This document shows positions 18,171 through 26,896 of a DNA stretch of 64,000 nucleotides, piece by piece; position 1 is the first letter of the stretch; every line of letters starts with the position of its first letter. Below the pieces are notes generated by a model. It searched no databases and was not told the DNA's origin. It saw only the letters and a program-made list of their open reading frames with translations. This stretch comes from Cytobacillus eiseniae (GTDB lineage Bacteria > Bacillota > Bacilli > Bacillales > Cytobacillaceae): assembly GCF_017874625.1 (NCBI RefSeq), contig NZ_JAGIKZ010000001.1:124001-188000 (forward strand). Reading direction: 5' to 3'. Position numbers and translations under genes: made by a program.

Positions 18171-19544
18171 TTAACTTAAGCCAAGTTCACTTTCCTTTGC
18201 GCGCAGTAAAATGGCAGTAACTAGGAAAGCACTAATGGCAAGAATGAAGAGGATAATGAATACGGAATGAAGACTCGATTCTAGTGCGTATCCTTTCAGC
18301 TCATCACTTAGCCATAGGCCAGAAACGGAAATGCCAATTGTTTGACCAAGGTTTTTCATTAAATTATGAGAACCCATAGCCGCACCGCGTAATTGCCAAT
18401 TTACTGCAGATTGGACTGCAACTGTAAATACGGTGAAAGCTAAACCAAATCCAAATCCAATAATTGCCGTAACAGCCATCATCATTGCAATTGTTGTGTT
18501 TGTTTGAAAGAATAATAACCCAATACAACCAAGGGCAATGATAAAAATGCCAAGAAGCGATATTTGAGCAAGTGATTTAGTATTTACCAATTTTCCTGAA
18601 TAGACTGCACCGAACAACCAGGTGAGAGACATAGGTAACATGGCGATCCCTGAATAAGTTGCATTTAAATTCGTAACCCCCTGTACCCATAAAGGGATAT
18701 AAAAGGTAACCGTAACTAGAATAAAACCTAATAAAAAACCTGCAATATTAGAAATCGTAATAAACTTATTTTTAAATAATGTCAGAGGAAGCATTGGTTC
18801 TTTACCTTTTGCTTCAATCCAAATAAATAAGCAAAGTCCAATAAATGCAAGAATGAACATGAAAGATATGCTAGTTGTTAATTGCTTCTGCTCCTTTAGT
18901 AATGTTAAGGCATATAAAAAAGAGGTCATACATAATGCAAAAGTAAATATTCCAGCATAGTCGATAATTTGTTTCTTCTTTTCCACTTCTTCCTTTAATG
19001 CAACCCATAAGAGAATTAAGGAAATAATTCCAAAAGGAAGATTCATGAAGAAAATCCAGTGCCAGGAAATCGTATCAACAATAAATCCGCCAACAAGCGG
19101 ACCTGCAATGCCGGCAATTCCCCACACACTGCTTATCCATCCTTGAATTTTTGCTCGCTGCTTAAATTCAAATACATCACCAATAATTGTAAAAGGAAGA
19201 GTCGTTAATGCACCCGCACCAATTCCTTGAATCAACCGGAACAAAACAAGCTGTTCCATCGTTTGCGAAATACCAGAAAGCATCGATCCTAGTAAAAAGA
19301 TAATTGTCCCAATGACAAACATCATTTTTCTTCCATAAAGATCAGCAAGTTTTCCGAAGATAGGTGTGCTAATTACAGTAGCTAATAAGTATACAGAAAT
19401 GACCCATGTATATAATTCGCTTCCACCTAGATCATCAACAATCTTTGGCATTGCCGTACTGACGATTGTTCCTTCAATGGCAGTCAAGAATGTTGCAATG
19501 ATTAAAGCGAATATGACTGTTTTCTTTTTTGTTTCTGTTTTCAA
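18171..19544 (-). CDS. MFS multidrug efflux transporter (DHA2, 14 helices)
   Basis: About 457 residues with fourteen predicted helices, as in the DHA2 drug:proton antiporter family (for example B. subtilis LmrB, Bmr3 and YusP). Motif A appears as GKLADLYGRKMMFVIG after helix 2. The antiporter motif C region contains GIGAGALTTLP and WGIAGIAGPLVGGF. The TTG at 19544 has GAGGAG seven bases upstream; the longer frame to 19673 would add 43 hydrophilic residues not typical of the family. It probably exports hydrophobic drugs or dyes using the proton gradient. No regulator gene is adjacent; the DeoR gene 0.3 kb away is divergent and unrelated in role. Confidence 0.9.
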   Translation of the reverse strand: MKTETKKKTVIFALIIATFLTAIEGTIVSTAMPKIVDDLGGSELYTWVISVYLLATVISTPIFGKLADLYGRKMMFVIGTIIFLLGSMLSGISQTMEQLVLFRLIQGIGAGALTTLPFTIIGDVFEFKQRAKIQGWISSVWGIAGIAGPLVGGFIVDTISWHWIFFMNLPFGIISLILLWVALKEEVEKKKQIIDYAGIFTFALCMTSFLYALTLLKEQKQLTTSISFMFILAFIGLCLFIWIEAKGKEPMLPLTLFKNKFITISNIAGFLLGFILVTVTFYIPLWVQGVTNLNATYSGIAMLPMSLTWLFGAVYSGKLVNTKSLAQISLLGIFIIALGCIGLLFFQTNTTIAMMMAVTAIIGFGFGLAFTVFTVAVQSAVNWQLRGAAMGSHNLMKNLGQTIGISVSGLWLSDELKGYALESSLHSVFIILFILAISAFLVTAILLRAKESELGLS

Positions 19545-19861
19545 AAAATATCTCCTCGTTTCTGTTAAGCAATTGAAAATGCAGAAAACCTCCCAATTGT
19601 CGTTTATTGGAAGGTGGGCAATAGACTCTATCAGTATAGCATGATTTGTGAGGAAATTAATATGCAAATTCAAATCCCTCTGATATGATTTATTTGATGT
19701 ATAATTATAAAATTAAGGACTTTGATTAATATTTAATTTTTGTTCCCATATTTTTATGATTGCAAGTCTATGTGAATATACAATAAATAGTAAGACGATG
19801 TTTCTACGTATATTACTGATAATAATGCTCCCGAGCTTTTCTTACTCATGAGGTGATTTAA

Positions 19862-20803
19862 ATGGATAAAAGAAAAACAAAGAAAATTGTAGATGTAGCA
19901 AAGATGTATTATTTACTTGATTTTACACAGAGTGAGATTGCTGAGAAGATGGGGATATCTAGACCAACTGTTTCTAGGCTTTTGCAATTGGCCAAAAGTG
20001 AGGGGATTGTCAAAATTGATATTATGGACCCATCTGAGGATAGTGTAGACTTCGCCAAACAGCTTGAACAAAAGTTTGGACTCAAAAAAGCAATTATTGC
20101 ATCAATTCCCCAGTACGAAGATCATATTATCAAAAATTATATTGGTGAGAAAGCAGCCATTTACTTAAATGAAATTGTTAAAGACAATGATATTATTGGT
20201 GTTACATGGGGAACAACGCTCTACCATATTGCAATTGAGTTAAAGCAAAAGTTTGTGAAAGATGTCAACGTGATTCAATTAAAGGGTGGGGTGAGCCACT
20301 CAGAAACGAACACATATGCTTCAGAAATTTTATATTTATTTGGAAAAGCATTTAATACAGTGCCACGGCATTTGCCGCTTCCTGCTATTGTTGATCATGT
20401 TCTTGTAAAACAAGCAATGGAAGCGGATCGTCATATCCAAAAGATACTCGATCTGGGGAAGGAAGCAAATATTGCTCTATTTACTTCAGGACCTGTAAAG
20501 GATGAATCACTTTTATTCCAGCTAGGTTATTTTACAGAAGAAGATTTGGAGATGCTCCAAGAGAAAGCGGTTGGTGATATTTGTGCCAGGTTTTTTGATA
20601 TTAATGGAGAGCTCTGCAATCGTAATTTAAATGACAGAACACTAGGTGTTTCATTGGAAGATCTAAAAACAAAAGAATATTCTATTCTATGTGCAGGCGG
20701 TGCACAAAAAATTGATGGAATTTATGGTGCTCTAAAAGGAAAGTACGCGAATGTGTTAATAACCGATCAATATACTGCACAATTTCTGCTTGCGAAAGAT
20801 TGA
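19862..20803 (+). CDS. deoR: Deoxyribonucleoside regulator DeoR
   Basis: SorC/DeoR-type sugar-binding transcription regulator of 313 residues, the same length as B. subtilis DeoR. Helix-turn-helix at about 22-42 (QSEIAEKMGISRPTVSRLLQ). The remaining 250 residues form a sugar-phosphate-binding fold with GVTWGTTLY and GGVSHSETNTYASEI. In B. subtilis it represses dra-nupC-pdp and is released by deoxyribose-5-phosphate. Here nupC follows at 21.7 kb, supporting the identification, but dra and pdp are absent from the window. The ATG follows GAGGTGA. Confidence 0.88.
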   Translation: MDKRKTKKIVDVAKMYYLLDFTQSEIAEKMGISRPTVSRLLQLAKSEGIVKIDIMDPSEDSVDFAKQLEQKFGLKKAIIASIPQYEDHIIKNYIGEKAAIYLNEIVKDNDIIGVTWGTTLYHIAIELKQKFVKDVNVIQLKGGVSHSETNTYASEILYLFGKAFNTVPRHLPLPAIVDHVLVKQAMEADRHIQKILDLGKEANIALFTSGPVKDESLLFQLGYFTEEDLEMLQEKAVGDICARFFDINGELCNRNLNDRTLGVSLEDLKTKEYSILCAGGAQKIDGIYGALKGKYANVLITDQYTAQFLLAKD

Positions 20804-20814
20804 AAGCGCTTTTT
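20801..20814 (+). promoter_or_regulatory. cre-like (CcpA) site
   Basis: TGAAAGCGCTTTTT overlaps the deoR stop codon and differs at one position from the consensus TGWAARCGYTWWCW. In B. subtilis a cre site controls the dra operon directly after deoR. Binding is inferred. Confidence 0.4.
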
Positions 20815-20881
20815 TGATTAATACGAGCCCATTCGTATTTAGAAAATGATTGAAAATGAATATCAAAACAAATTTTATAAA

Positions 20882-20937
20882 AAACTGCATCCAAAATTGT
20901 TGAAAAATATCTAACAATTTTGGATGCAGTTTTTTTT
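20882..20937 (+). terminator. Terminator after deoR
   Basis: A long stem of ACTGCATCCAAAATTGTT with its complement AACAATTTTGGATGCAGT, followed by eight T. Confidence 0.95.
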
Positions 20938-20991
20938 ATTTTGGGTGTTTTCGCAAATATTATTGCTATTTTACACATAATTTTGGTAAAG

Positions 20992-21188
20992 GTTGATTTC
21001 CGCTCCAGCTTGCTCCCTTTCCGCGGGGTAGGCGCTGAGCCTCCTCGGAGCAATCGCTACTGTGGAGTCTCAGCTGTCCTACACATCCCGCAGGACATTG
21101 AGTAGGCTTCTTGGAATTCACACCGCACGAAGGAAATGCGACAGCATTTTTGAGGATCTCGCACCTTCCGCTCCAATCAACCGACCTA
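20992..21188. repeat. GC-rich dispersed Bacillus-type repeat
   Basis: About 195 bp, markedly richer in GC than its surroundings. Ends are GGTTGATT (left) and its inverse AATCAACC (right), giving an 8-bp terminal inverted repeat. It contains TTTCCGCGG and GAGCCTCCTCGG, phrases I know from short non-coding repeats scattered through Bacillaceae genomes. There is no credible gene inside. It sits in the gap between deoR and nupC. A reduced relative occurs at 46.15 kb. Confidence 0.7.
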
Positions 21189-21415
21189 GTTGGTAAAGCA
21201 TTCATTCTAACAATTGATTTAAAAACAACAATCTTTTAGAAAAGAGCCTTATTTTTACAAAATCTATATGGATACTGATGAAAAAGTTGTTTTTTCTAAA
21301 GGATGAATTTTCGAAATTTGTAATTATTCATTTTGACAAATGTTCATTATTTGATAAAAATAGAAAAAAATAGCAATATTTTATCAACTTTACAACAAAT
21401 TTAAGAACACAAATT

Positions 21416-21447
21416 AACTTTTGTTCATTTACAGATGTACAAAAGTT
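21416..21447 (+). promoter_or_regulatory. Candidate DeoR operator upstream of nupC
   Basis: AACTTTTGTTCAT and ATGTACAAAAGTT form an inverted repeat with 12 of 13 positions matching around a six-base centre. The right part, followed by CAAT, resembles half of the known B. subtilis DeoR palindrome (ATTGAACAAAATTTCAAT). It lies about 235 bp before nupC. The rest of the 20.8-21.7 kb gap holds the cre-like site, terminator and GC-rich repeat. Confidence 0.45.
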
Positions 21448-21683
21448 CAATTTCTTGTTATAGTTTCTTTACACTCATTATTGAAGTAATGAAAGGAAGA
21501 TAGAATGGAATAGATTAGGACAACATGACTGGCTACATAAATACCGAGAGTAAAGGAATATGTAAAGAATTATATATGTATCTGATTTTGTGACTTCATT
21601 TTGGGTACACTATTACCTGAACATAGAAATGTAAGCGGAATCTAAAATCATTCATATCAACTGGTTTATACGGAGGCTTTAAA

Positions 21684-22865
21684 ATGAAATATATTATAGC
21701 AATTATTGGTTTGCTCGTTGTTATCGGTCTTGCAGCTCTTGCAAGTAGTAACCGGAGAAAAATCAAATACAAACCAATCATCACAATGATCATCATTCAG
21801 TTAGTTTTATCCTATTTACTACTTAATACAAAATTTGGTCTTGTTGTTGTAAAGGGAATTGCCAACGTATTTGGAAGATTGCTCGAATACGCAGGTGAAG
21901 GGATTTCCTTTGTATTTGGCGGACTTGCAAATGAAGGGGAAGCACCATTCTTCATTACGGTTTTATTACCAATTGTCTTTATTTCTGTATTAATTGGGAT
22001 TTTTCAACACTTCAAAATTCTTCCGGTTGTCATGAGAGGCATCGGATTTGTCTTGAGTAAAGTGAATGGAATGGGGAAATTGGAATCGTATAATGCGGTT
22101 GCTTCTGCTGTAATTGGACAGTCTGAAGTATTTATTACCGTGAAAAAACAGCTCGGTCAGTTGCCTCCTCATCGGATGTATACACTTTGTGCTTCTGCAA
22201 TGTCAACGGTTTCAATGTCAATTGTTGGTGCTTATATGACAATGATTAAACCAGAGTATGTTGTTACAGCACTTGTACTTAATCTTTTTGGTGGTTTTAT
22301 CATCGCTTCGATTATTAATCCATATACAGTGGACGAAAATGAAGATATGCTTGTTGTGCAAGAGGGAGACAAGCAATCGTTTTTTGAAATGCTTGGTGAA
22401 TATATATTAGACGGGTTTAAAGTGGCTATCGTTGTTGCTGCCATGTTAATTGGTTTTGTTGCTTTAATTGCTGCAATTAATAATGTGTTTGATTTAATAT
22501 TCGGCATCACATTCCAACAAATTTTGGGCTATATTTTTGCACCATTTGCTTTCATTATGGGTATTCCTATTTCAGAACTTGTTACTGCTGGCGGAATTAT
22601 GGCTACGAAATTAGTGACGAATGAATTCGTTGCGATGATTCAATTAACTGAATTAGAGCATGTATTAAGTGAGCGTACACTTGGGATCATTTCGGTGTTC
22701 CTTGTATCTTTTGCTAATTTCTCTTCTATCGGAATCATTTCTGGTGCGGTTAAAGGATTACACGAGAAGCAAGGAAATACAGTTGCACGTTTTGGATTGA
22801 AGCTTTTGTTTGGTGCAACACTCGTTAGCGTCTTGACATCAATTATTGTCAGTATTATTCTTTAG
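21684..22865 (+). CDS. nupC: NupC concentrative nucleoside transporter
   Basis: Membrane protein of 393 residues, the same length as B. subtilis NupC, a proton-driven pyrimidine nucleoside importer of the CNT family. About eight to ten helices. Conserved CNT features include [46 protein letters not shown] and [10 protein letters not shown] near the C-terminus. The GGAGG site lies eight bases before the ATG. It is the nearest + strand gene after deoR and probably under DeoR control. The usual partners dra and pdp are missing here. Confidence 0.92.
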   Translation: MKYIIAIIGLLVVIGLAALASSNRRKIKYKPIITMIIIQLVLSYLLLNTKFGLVVVKGIANVFGRLLEYAGEGISFVFGGLANEGEAPFFITVLLPIVFISVLIGIFQHFKILPVVMRGIGFVLSKVNGMGKLESYNAVASAVIGQSEVFITVKKQLGQLPPHRMYTLCASAMSTVSMSIVGAYMTMIKPEYVVTALVLNLFGGFIIASIINPYTVDENEDMLVVQEGDKQSFFEMLGEYILDGFKVAIVVAAMLIGFVALIAAINNVFDLIFGITFQQILGYIFAPFAFIMGIPISELVTAGGIMATKLVTNEFVAMIQLTELEHVLSERTLGIISVFLVSFANFSSIGIISGAVKGLHEKQGNTVARFGLKLLFGATLVSVLTSIIVSIIL

Positions 22866-22884
22866 TTTTTCTTAAAAAAGGCTC

Positions 22885-22917
22885 TTCACCTTTGAAGGTG
22901 AATTGCTTTTTCTTTTT
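22885..22917 (+). terminator. Terminator after nupC
   Basis: TTCACC-TTTGAA-GGTGAA stem-loop followed by a T-rich tract. Confidence 0.65.
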
Positions 22918-22950
22918 GGGAAAAGCTAGTACAAGCGAAGAATGACTAGA

Positions 22951-22972
22951 GGAGGCGAAATGTTTTAATATG
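22951..22972 (+). promoter_or_regulatory. Ribosome site with MF minigene before AmiS start
   Basis: GGAGG (22951-22955) is four bases from ATG-TTT-TAA (22960-22968) and fourteen from the AmiS ATG (22970). Only one base separates the dipeptide stop from the real start, so reinitiation is possible. Confidence 0.4.
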
Positions 22973-23590
22973 GGGACGATCGGATTATTTCTCTCAGGTG
23001 CCACTCTTTTCTTAAATAGTCTAATGCTATTAGGAAAAGCAAATGGCAAAAGTGTTGCGGTATTTAATTTATTTATTGGGACTTTACAAGTAGTTACACC
23101 ATTTTACTTAATCCTAGTATCAGATCAAAGCAGTTTGTCGATTTTTAATTATGGGGTTACGTACTTATTTGGTTTTACTTTTTTATACTTTGGCGTAATC
23201 ACTTTAAAAGGATATGACGGAAATGGCCTCGGGTGGTTTTCGCTTTGGATTTCGATTATTACAATTGTTTATGCAATCGTTGCAATTACTAGGTCACAAG
23301 ACGTTTTAGGTATGCTAACTTGGATCCACTGGTCATTTTTATGGCTATTATTCTTCTTAACTATGACAATGAAGAAGGCAATCGATAATTTTGTTGGCAT
23401 GGTCGCGCAAATACAATCATGGCTTACATTGACAATTCCATCTTTATTTTCGATGTTAGGAATTATGGAAATCACATGGATTCGAAATTTGCTTATTGGT
23501 GCGTTAATTTTATCCATCTTTATTTTCATTGGATCCGCTTGGACACTAAGGAAAAAAACAGCTATTAACGCTGGTCCAGTGCATAATTAA
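22970..23590 (+). CDS. AmiS/UreI family amide or urea channel
   Basis: 206 residues with six or seven predicted helices. The pattern GTIGLFLSGATLFLNSLMLLG, NLFIGTLQ and the WIHWSFLWLLFF segment matches the AmiS/UreI family, which includes the acid-gated urea channel UreI of Helicobacter and the short-chain amide transporter AmiS of amidase operons. No urease or amidase gene is nearby, so the substrate is open. The start region is odd: GGAGG at 22951 is followed first by a two-codon reading frame (ATG TTT TAA at 22960) and then by this ATG at 22970. Confidence 0.8.
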   Translation: MGTIGLFLSGATLFLNSLMLLGKANGKSVAVFNLFIGTLQVVTPFYLILVSDQSSLSIFNYGVTYLFGFTFLYFGVITLKGYDGNGLGWFSLWISIITIVYAIVAITRSQDVLGMLTWIHWSFLWLLFFLTMTMKKAIDNFVGMVAQIQSWLTLTIPSLFSMLGIMEITWIRNLLIGALILSIFIFIGSAWTLRKKTAINAGPVHN

Positions 23591-23600
23591 TTATTCTTCA

Positions 23601-23636
23601 AAAAATGTTCAGAGCATATGCTTTGGACATTTTTTT
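23601..23636 (+). terminator. Terminator after AmiS/UreI gene
   Basis: AATGTTCAGAGC pairs with GCTTTGGACATT (two wobble pairs), followed by seven T. Confidence 0.85.
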
Positions 23637-23732
23637 GTGTGCTTTATAACTTTGTTTCATCCATAGATTATTTACAGAAAATAAAAAATAAATAGATTTA
23701 AGCAGGATAATTAATATCTAAAGGGGAAGTCA

Positions 23733-23750
23733 GTGAATGAATAATTTATA
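23733..23750 (+). promoter_or_regulatory. Partial FadR-box-like site
   Basis: TGAATGAATAATTTATAT matches the left two thirds of the B. subtilis FadR operator (TGAATGANTANTCATTCA) but not the right half. It lies just before the HSD10-like gene. Confidence 0.3.
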
Positions 23751-23764
23751 TAGGGGGTTCATTC

Positions 23765-24532
23765 ATGAATATAAAAGATTGTCGAGCAATTATTACAGGG
23801 GGAGCTTCAGGCTTGGGTGAAGCTACTTTGAGAAATATTGTGAAGAATGGCGGCAAAGCATTAATTCTAGACGTATCGGAAGAACGTGCTATGAAGCTGA
23901 AAGATGAGTTGGGGGAAAACGTATTTTATAAAATTACCGATGTTACTAAGGAAGATGAAGTAAAAGGAGCGGTAGACTATGGATATGAACAACTTGGTTC
24001 GATTAATACAGTTGTCAATTGTGCTGGAATAGGGATTGCTGCAAAGCTTCTTAGCCGTAAGGGCGTCCATGGATTAGATCTATTTACAAAAGTTATTTCA
24101 ATTAACTTAATTGGTACGTTTAATGTGATCCGACTAGCAGCTGAGCGGATGGTGCATAACGAGGAAAATGAGCATGGAGAAAGAGGGGTGATCATTAATA
24201 CGGCATCTGTTGCAGCATTCGAAGGTCAAATTGGTCAAGTTGCATACAGTGCATCAAAAGGTGGGGTTGTTGGCATGACATTGCCGATTGCAAGAGAACT
24301 TGCTACATACGGGATTCGGGTGATGACAATTGCACCAGGGCTATTCCATACACCAATGTTTGACTCCTTACCAGAGGAAGCAAGAACTTCACTTGGCAAA
24401 ATGGTTCCATTCCCTTCAAGACTAGGATTTCCAGAGGAGTATGCGATGCTAACAGAAAGTATCATTACAAATCCAATGCTAAATGGGGAAACGATCCGAC
24501 TAGATGGCGGCATTCGGATGCAGCCAAGATAA
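23765..24532 (+). CDS. HSD10-like 3-hydroxyacyl-CoA dehydrogenase (SDR)
   Basis: SDR of 255 residues with TGGASGLG near the N-terminus, VNCAGIG, the catalytic YSASK and a C-terminal MLNGETIRLDGGIRM. The insertions and phrases such as LLSRKGVHGLDLFTKVI and APGLFHTPM match type II (HSD17B10-like) 3-hydroxyacyl-CoA dehydrogenases, which oxidise straight and 2-methyl-branched 3-hydroxyacyl-CoAs with NAD. In this setting it would perform the third step of beta-oxidation. A FadR-like half-site lies upstream. It is followed by a strong hairpin and a convergent gene, so it is probably transcribed alone. Confidence 0.85.
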   Translation: MNIKDCRAIITGGASGLGEATLRNIVKNGGKALILDVSEERAMKLKDELGENVFYKITDVTKEDEVKGAVDYGYEQLGSINTVVNCAGIGIAAKLLSRKGVHGLDLFTKVISINLIGTFNVIRLAAERMVHNEENEHGERGVIINTASVAAFEGQIGQVAYSASKGGVVGMTLPIARELATYGIRVMTIAPGLFHTPMFDSLPEEARTSLGKMVPFPSRLGFPEEYAMLTESIITNPMLNGETIRLDGGIRMQPR

Positions 24533-24544
24533 GGGTGAAAGTAC

Positions 24545-24584
24545 TCCATAATCAATGGGTAGTGAGAATCCCATTGATTATGGA
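24545..24584. terminator. Hairpin between convergent genes
   Basis: TCCATAATCAATGGG and its exact complement CCCATTGATTATGGA surround a ten-base loop. There is no T-run on either strand, so it is a stem-loop at a convergent junction rather than a standard terminator. Confidence 0.6.
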
Positions 24585-24612
24585 CGAAAGAAAACGAAGA
24601 CCAGTAGTAACA

Positions 24613-25164
24613 TTAGTATTGATAGCAGTTTTTATATTTGATTTTAAGTAATAGGCTTGTACATGCTTGACCACTTTCATGATAAATGTCTTCATTCACA
24701 TTCAATACAATGCTCCTATTTGATTGTGGGTAATCTTTTTCCTCATTGATAATTGAAAGCGTTCTTTCATCCTTCCAAACCATTGAAAAGTTACTTTTGG
24801 CATCGCTATAATAAATGATTTTTGTCTGATCTTTTTCAGTATGATCCGTTATTTCCACCCAAAGATTGACTCCTCCAGCTGCACCTCCATAGGGCATAAA
24901 ATAGGCATTCGCACTATACATCTTTGTTGGAGAAACAACTGGTCCTTTGTAAAACTCACCTTTAAGATGATTGAATGTAAATAAGTAATGGTTGTAAAAA
25001 AATAATCCACTCGTCAAAATGATGCCGACCAATGCCGTTATTAAATTCTTCTTAGGAAACCTATTTTGAGTAGAAAAAAATAGAAATAGCCTGATTAAGA
25101 GAATAATTACTACTAGAGAAGTCAAAAGAATAGCAAGAAAGCCAATTATATTTATATAAAGCAT
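24613..25164 (-). CDS. DUF5412-like membrane-anchored protein
   Basis: About 183 residues. Two membrane helices (about 3-27 and 36-55) are followed by an external domain of about 120 residues. MYSANAYFMPYGGAAGGV and the following beta-rich sequence resemble DUF5412 proteins, of unknown function. The ATG at 25164 has GGAGG seven bases upstream and is preferred to the longer frame from 25200. It is encoded opposite to the surrounding fatty-acid genes and probably unrelated to them. Confidence 0.65.
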   Translation of the reverse strand: MLYINIIGFLAILLTSLVVIILLIRLFLFFSTQNRFPKKNLITALVGIILTSGLFFYNHYLFTFNHLKGEFYKGPVVSPTKMYSANAYFMPYGGAAGGVNLWVEITDHTEKDQTKIIYYSDAKSNFSMVWKDERTLSIINEEKDYPQSNRSIVLNVNEDIYHESGQACTSLLLKIKYKNCYQY

Positions 25165-25333
25165 GTATATTCCTCCGAGCTTGCATTCTGTTTTAAACAA
25201 TTAAGTGCTTCCATATTTTTCAGATTTATTACTAGCATAAGAGAAAATTTATTGATAATCAATAAATATTTAACATTATAAACCTGTGTGCAAATTTTTA
25301 AAAACTTTGATCCTTTTAAAAGTATTTTAGTAG

Positions 25334-25351
25334 TGAATGAGTATTCACCCA
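25334..25351 (+). promoter_or_regulatory. FadR-box-like operator
   Basis: TGAATGAGTATTCACCCA agrees with the B. subtilis FadR consensus TGAATGANTANTCATTCA at every fixed position except two. It lies about 60 bp before the FabG-like gene, suggesting repression lifted by long-chain acyl-CoA. Confidence 0.55.
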
Positions 25352-25412
25352 TATGCTATAGTTATAATAAGTAATATTTCTGAATAATAAATTAAGATAA
25401 TGGGTGATTACT

Positions 25413-26153
25413 ATGAGATTGAAGGATAAAACAGCGATTATAACAGGTGGTGCGAATGGGATCGGACTAGAGGCAGCAAAGCGTTTTGCCAATGAAGGAG
25501 CAAATGTAGCGATAGTAGATTATAACGTAGAAGCCGGTCTGCAAGCGGAACAGGAATCACAAGAAAATGGGCAAAAAATAAAATTTTTTCAAGTAGATGT
25601 AGCGAATCGAGAAAGTGTAGATCTGATGGTAAAAGAGGTAATGGGCCATTTTGATAGCATTGACATTTTAATAAATAATGCTGGGATAACGAGAGATAAA
25701 ACATTAAGAAAAATGACGGTAGAAGATTTTCAAAAAGTAATTGATGTGAATTTAACAGGTGTATTCCATTGTACGCAAGCTGTGATCCCGTATATGTTAG
25801 AAAAAGAAAAGGGGAAAATTATTAATACTTCGTCCATTGCTGGTGTTGGCGGGAATATCGGCCAATCGAATTATTCTGCAGCAAAAGCAGGGGTGATTGG
25901 ACTTACAAAAACATGGGCTAAGGAGCTTGGCAAAAAAGGAATTAATGTCAACGCTGTCGCACCTGGATTTATAGAAACGGAAATGATTAAAACAATTCCA
26001 GACATGTTAATGATGCAAATAAAAATGATTACTTCAAGTCCACGTCTTGGAAAACCATCTGACATCGCAAATGCCTATTTATTTCTAGCTTCAGATGAAT
26101 CCGATTTTATAAATGGACATGTATTGAATGTTGATGGGGGAATGATGAAGTAA
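25413..26153 (+). CDS. FabG-like SDR (3-oxoacyl/acetoacetyl-CoA reductase type)
   Basis: About 246 residues with TGGANGIG, NNAGITRDKTLRKM, the catalytic Ser in NTSSIAG, YSAAK and the C-terminal INGHVLNVDGGM. It closely follows the FabG/PhaB pattern, NADPH-dependent reduction of 3-ketoacyl thioesters. FabG of fatty-acid synthesis normally lies in the fab cluster, so here it more likely serves acyl-CoA metabolism (inference). A GTG at 25404 is possible; the ATG at 25413 gives the usual N-terminus. A FadR-like site lies upstream and a terminator follows. Confidence 0.85.
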   Translation: MRLKDKTAIITGGANGIGLEAAKRFANEGANVAIVDYNVEAGLQAEQESQENGQKIKFFQVDVANRESVDLMVKEVMGHFDSIDILINNAGITRDKTLRKMTVEDFQKVIDVNLTGVFHCTQAVIPYMLEKEKGKIINTSSIAGVGGNIGQSNYSAAKAGVIGLTKTWAKELGKKGINVNAVAPGFIETEMIKTIPDMLMMQIKMITSSPRLGKPSDIANAYLFLASDESDFINGHVLNVDGGMMK

Positions 26154-26309
26154 TTTAGTTGATATGAGGATAAGTATGGTGATGATTAACTAAAAAGGGG
26201 AGAGGCTCCTATAAACCTAAGTCGTTCGGTTGTAAAGTAGAAAAATTGAATTTAAAGGGTATATTATGCTAAATTGTATACTTATAAACTATAAAAATAC
26301 ACAGTGAAA

Positions 26310-26341
26310 TGCAGAGGTTTCACATCCTCTGCGTTTTTTTA
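26310..26341 (+). terminator. Terminator downstream of FabG-like gene
   Basis: GCAGAGG and CCTCTGC flank TTTCACAT and are followed by seven T. It stands about 155 bp after the gene. Confidence 0.85.
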
Positions 26342-26433
26342 TGATCTATCGTCTTGTACGTCAACTAACGTTTCTTTAGTTGATGAGGCATGTAAATGAA
26401 TTTTGCTAAAGAATATTACTGCTTCTACCCCAA

Positions 26434-26702
26434 TAAGATGTCTTGTTCTTAATCGAGTAGCGAGCATAAGCAAAATAAGCGGGAATTTTCCGGTTAAATG
26501 CAGAAAGCAGCTCTTTTCGGCGGTGATAAGCGGAAATTATCCGCCTATTTAATGGGAAATCCCCTATTTTTGAGTTTTTCAAGACAATAGGCGGAATTTC
26601 TCCGCTTATATGGGCTTTTTTTATTAATAATTACGAAATAAGCGGAAATTTTCCGCCTATTTATCCGATGGAGGCTCAACCTCATCCCCCAACCGATCAG
26701 TG
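26434..26702 (+). repeat. Four-hairpin dispersed repeat, copy A
   Basis: About 270 bp starting near AAGATGTCTTGT and containing four palindromes: one ending TTTTCCGGTTAAATGCAG, then GCGGA-AATTA-TCCGC, GCGGA-ATTTC-TCCGC and GCGGA-AATTT-TCCGC, each with TAT/ATA flanks that lengthen the stem. Very similar sequence occurs at 44.89 kb in the same orientation and at 58.15 kb reversed. Homology with copy B continues past the last hairpin to CGATCAGTG. It fills much of the 0.74-kb gap between the FabG-like and acyl-CoA dehydrogenase genes. No gene is supported inside. Confidence 0.9.
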
Positions 26703-26896
26703 CTGTGCCTCTCGATCCTAAGAGAGTATGAATCAACAATATTCCATCTCTTCCCTAGATCATTTTCTACCTCCAATTCTACCATTTATGTTTGAATAAA
26801 ATTAACTCACTAAATGAATTCTAAATGTTCAAAAAACAATAAATATTGTACAATAGAATATAAGCATAAATATAAATACTGAAAGGGGTCATTCAT

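Noticed and set aside
20966-21205. Frames inside the GC-rich repeat
   Set aside because: Composition is that of a non-coding dispersed repeat; no ribosome site or known domain.
26545-26739. Reading frames inside the four-hairpin repeats (also near 44.9 and 58.3 kb)
   Set aside because: Their KISAYF-like peptides simply translate the palindromes and recur in every copy; frames and starts are not conserved.
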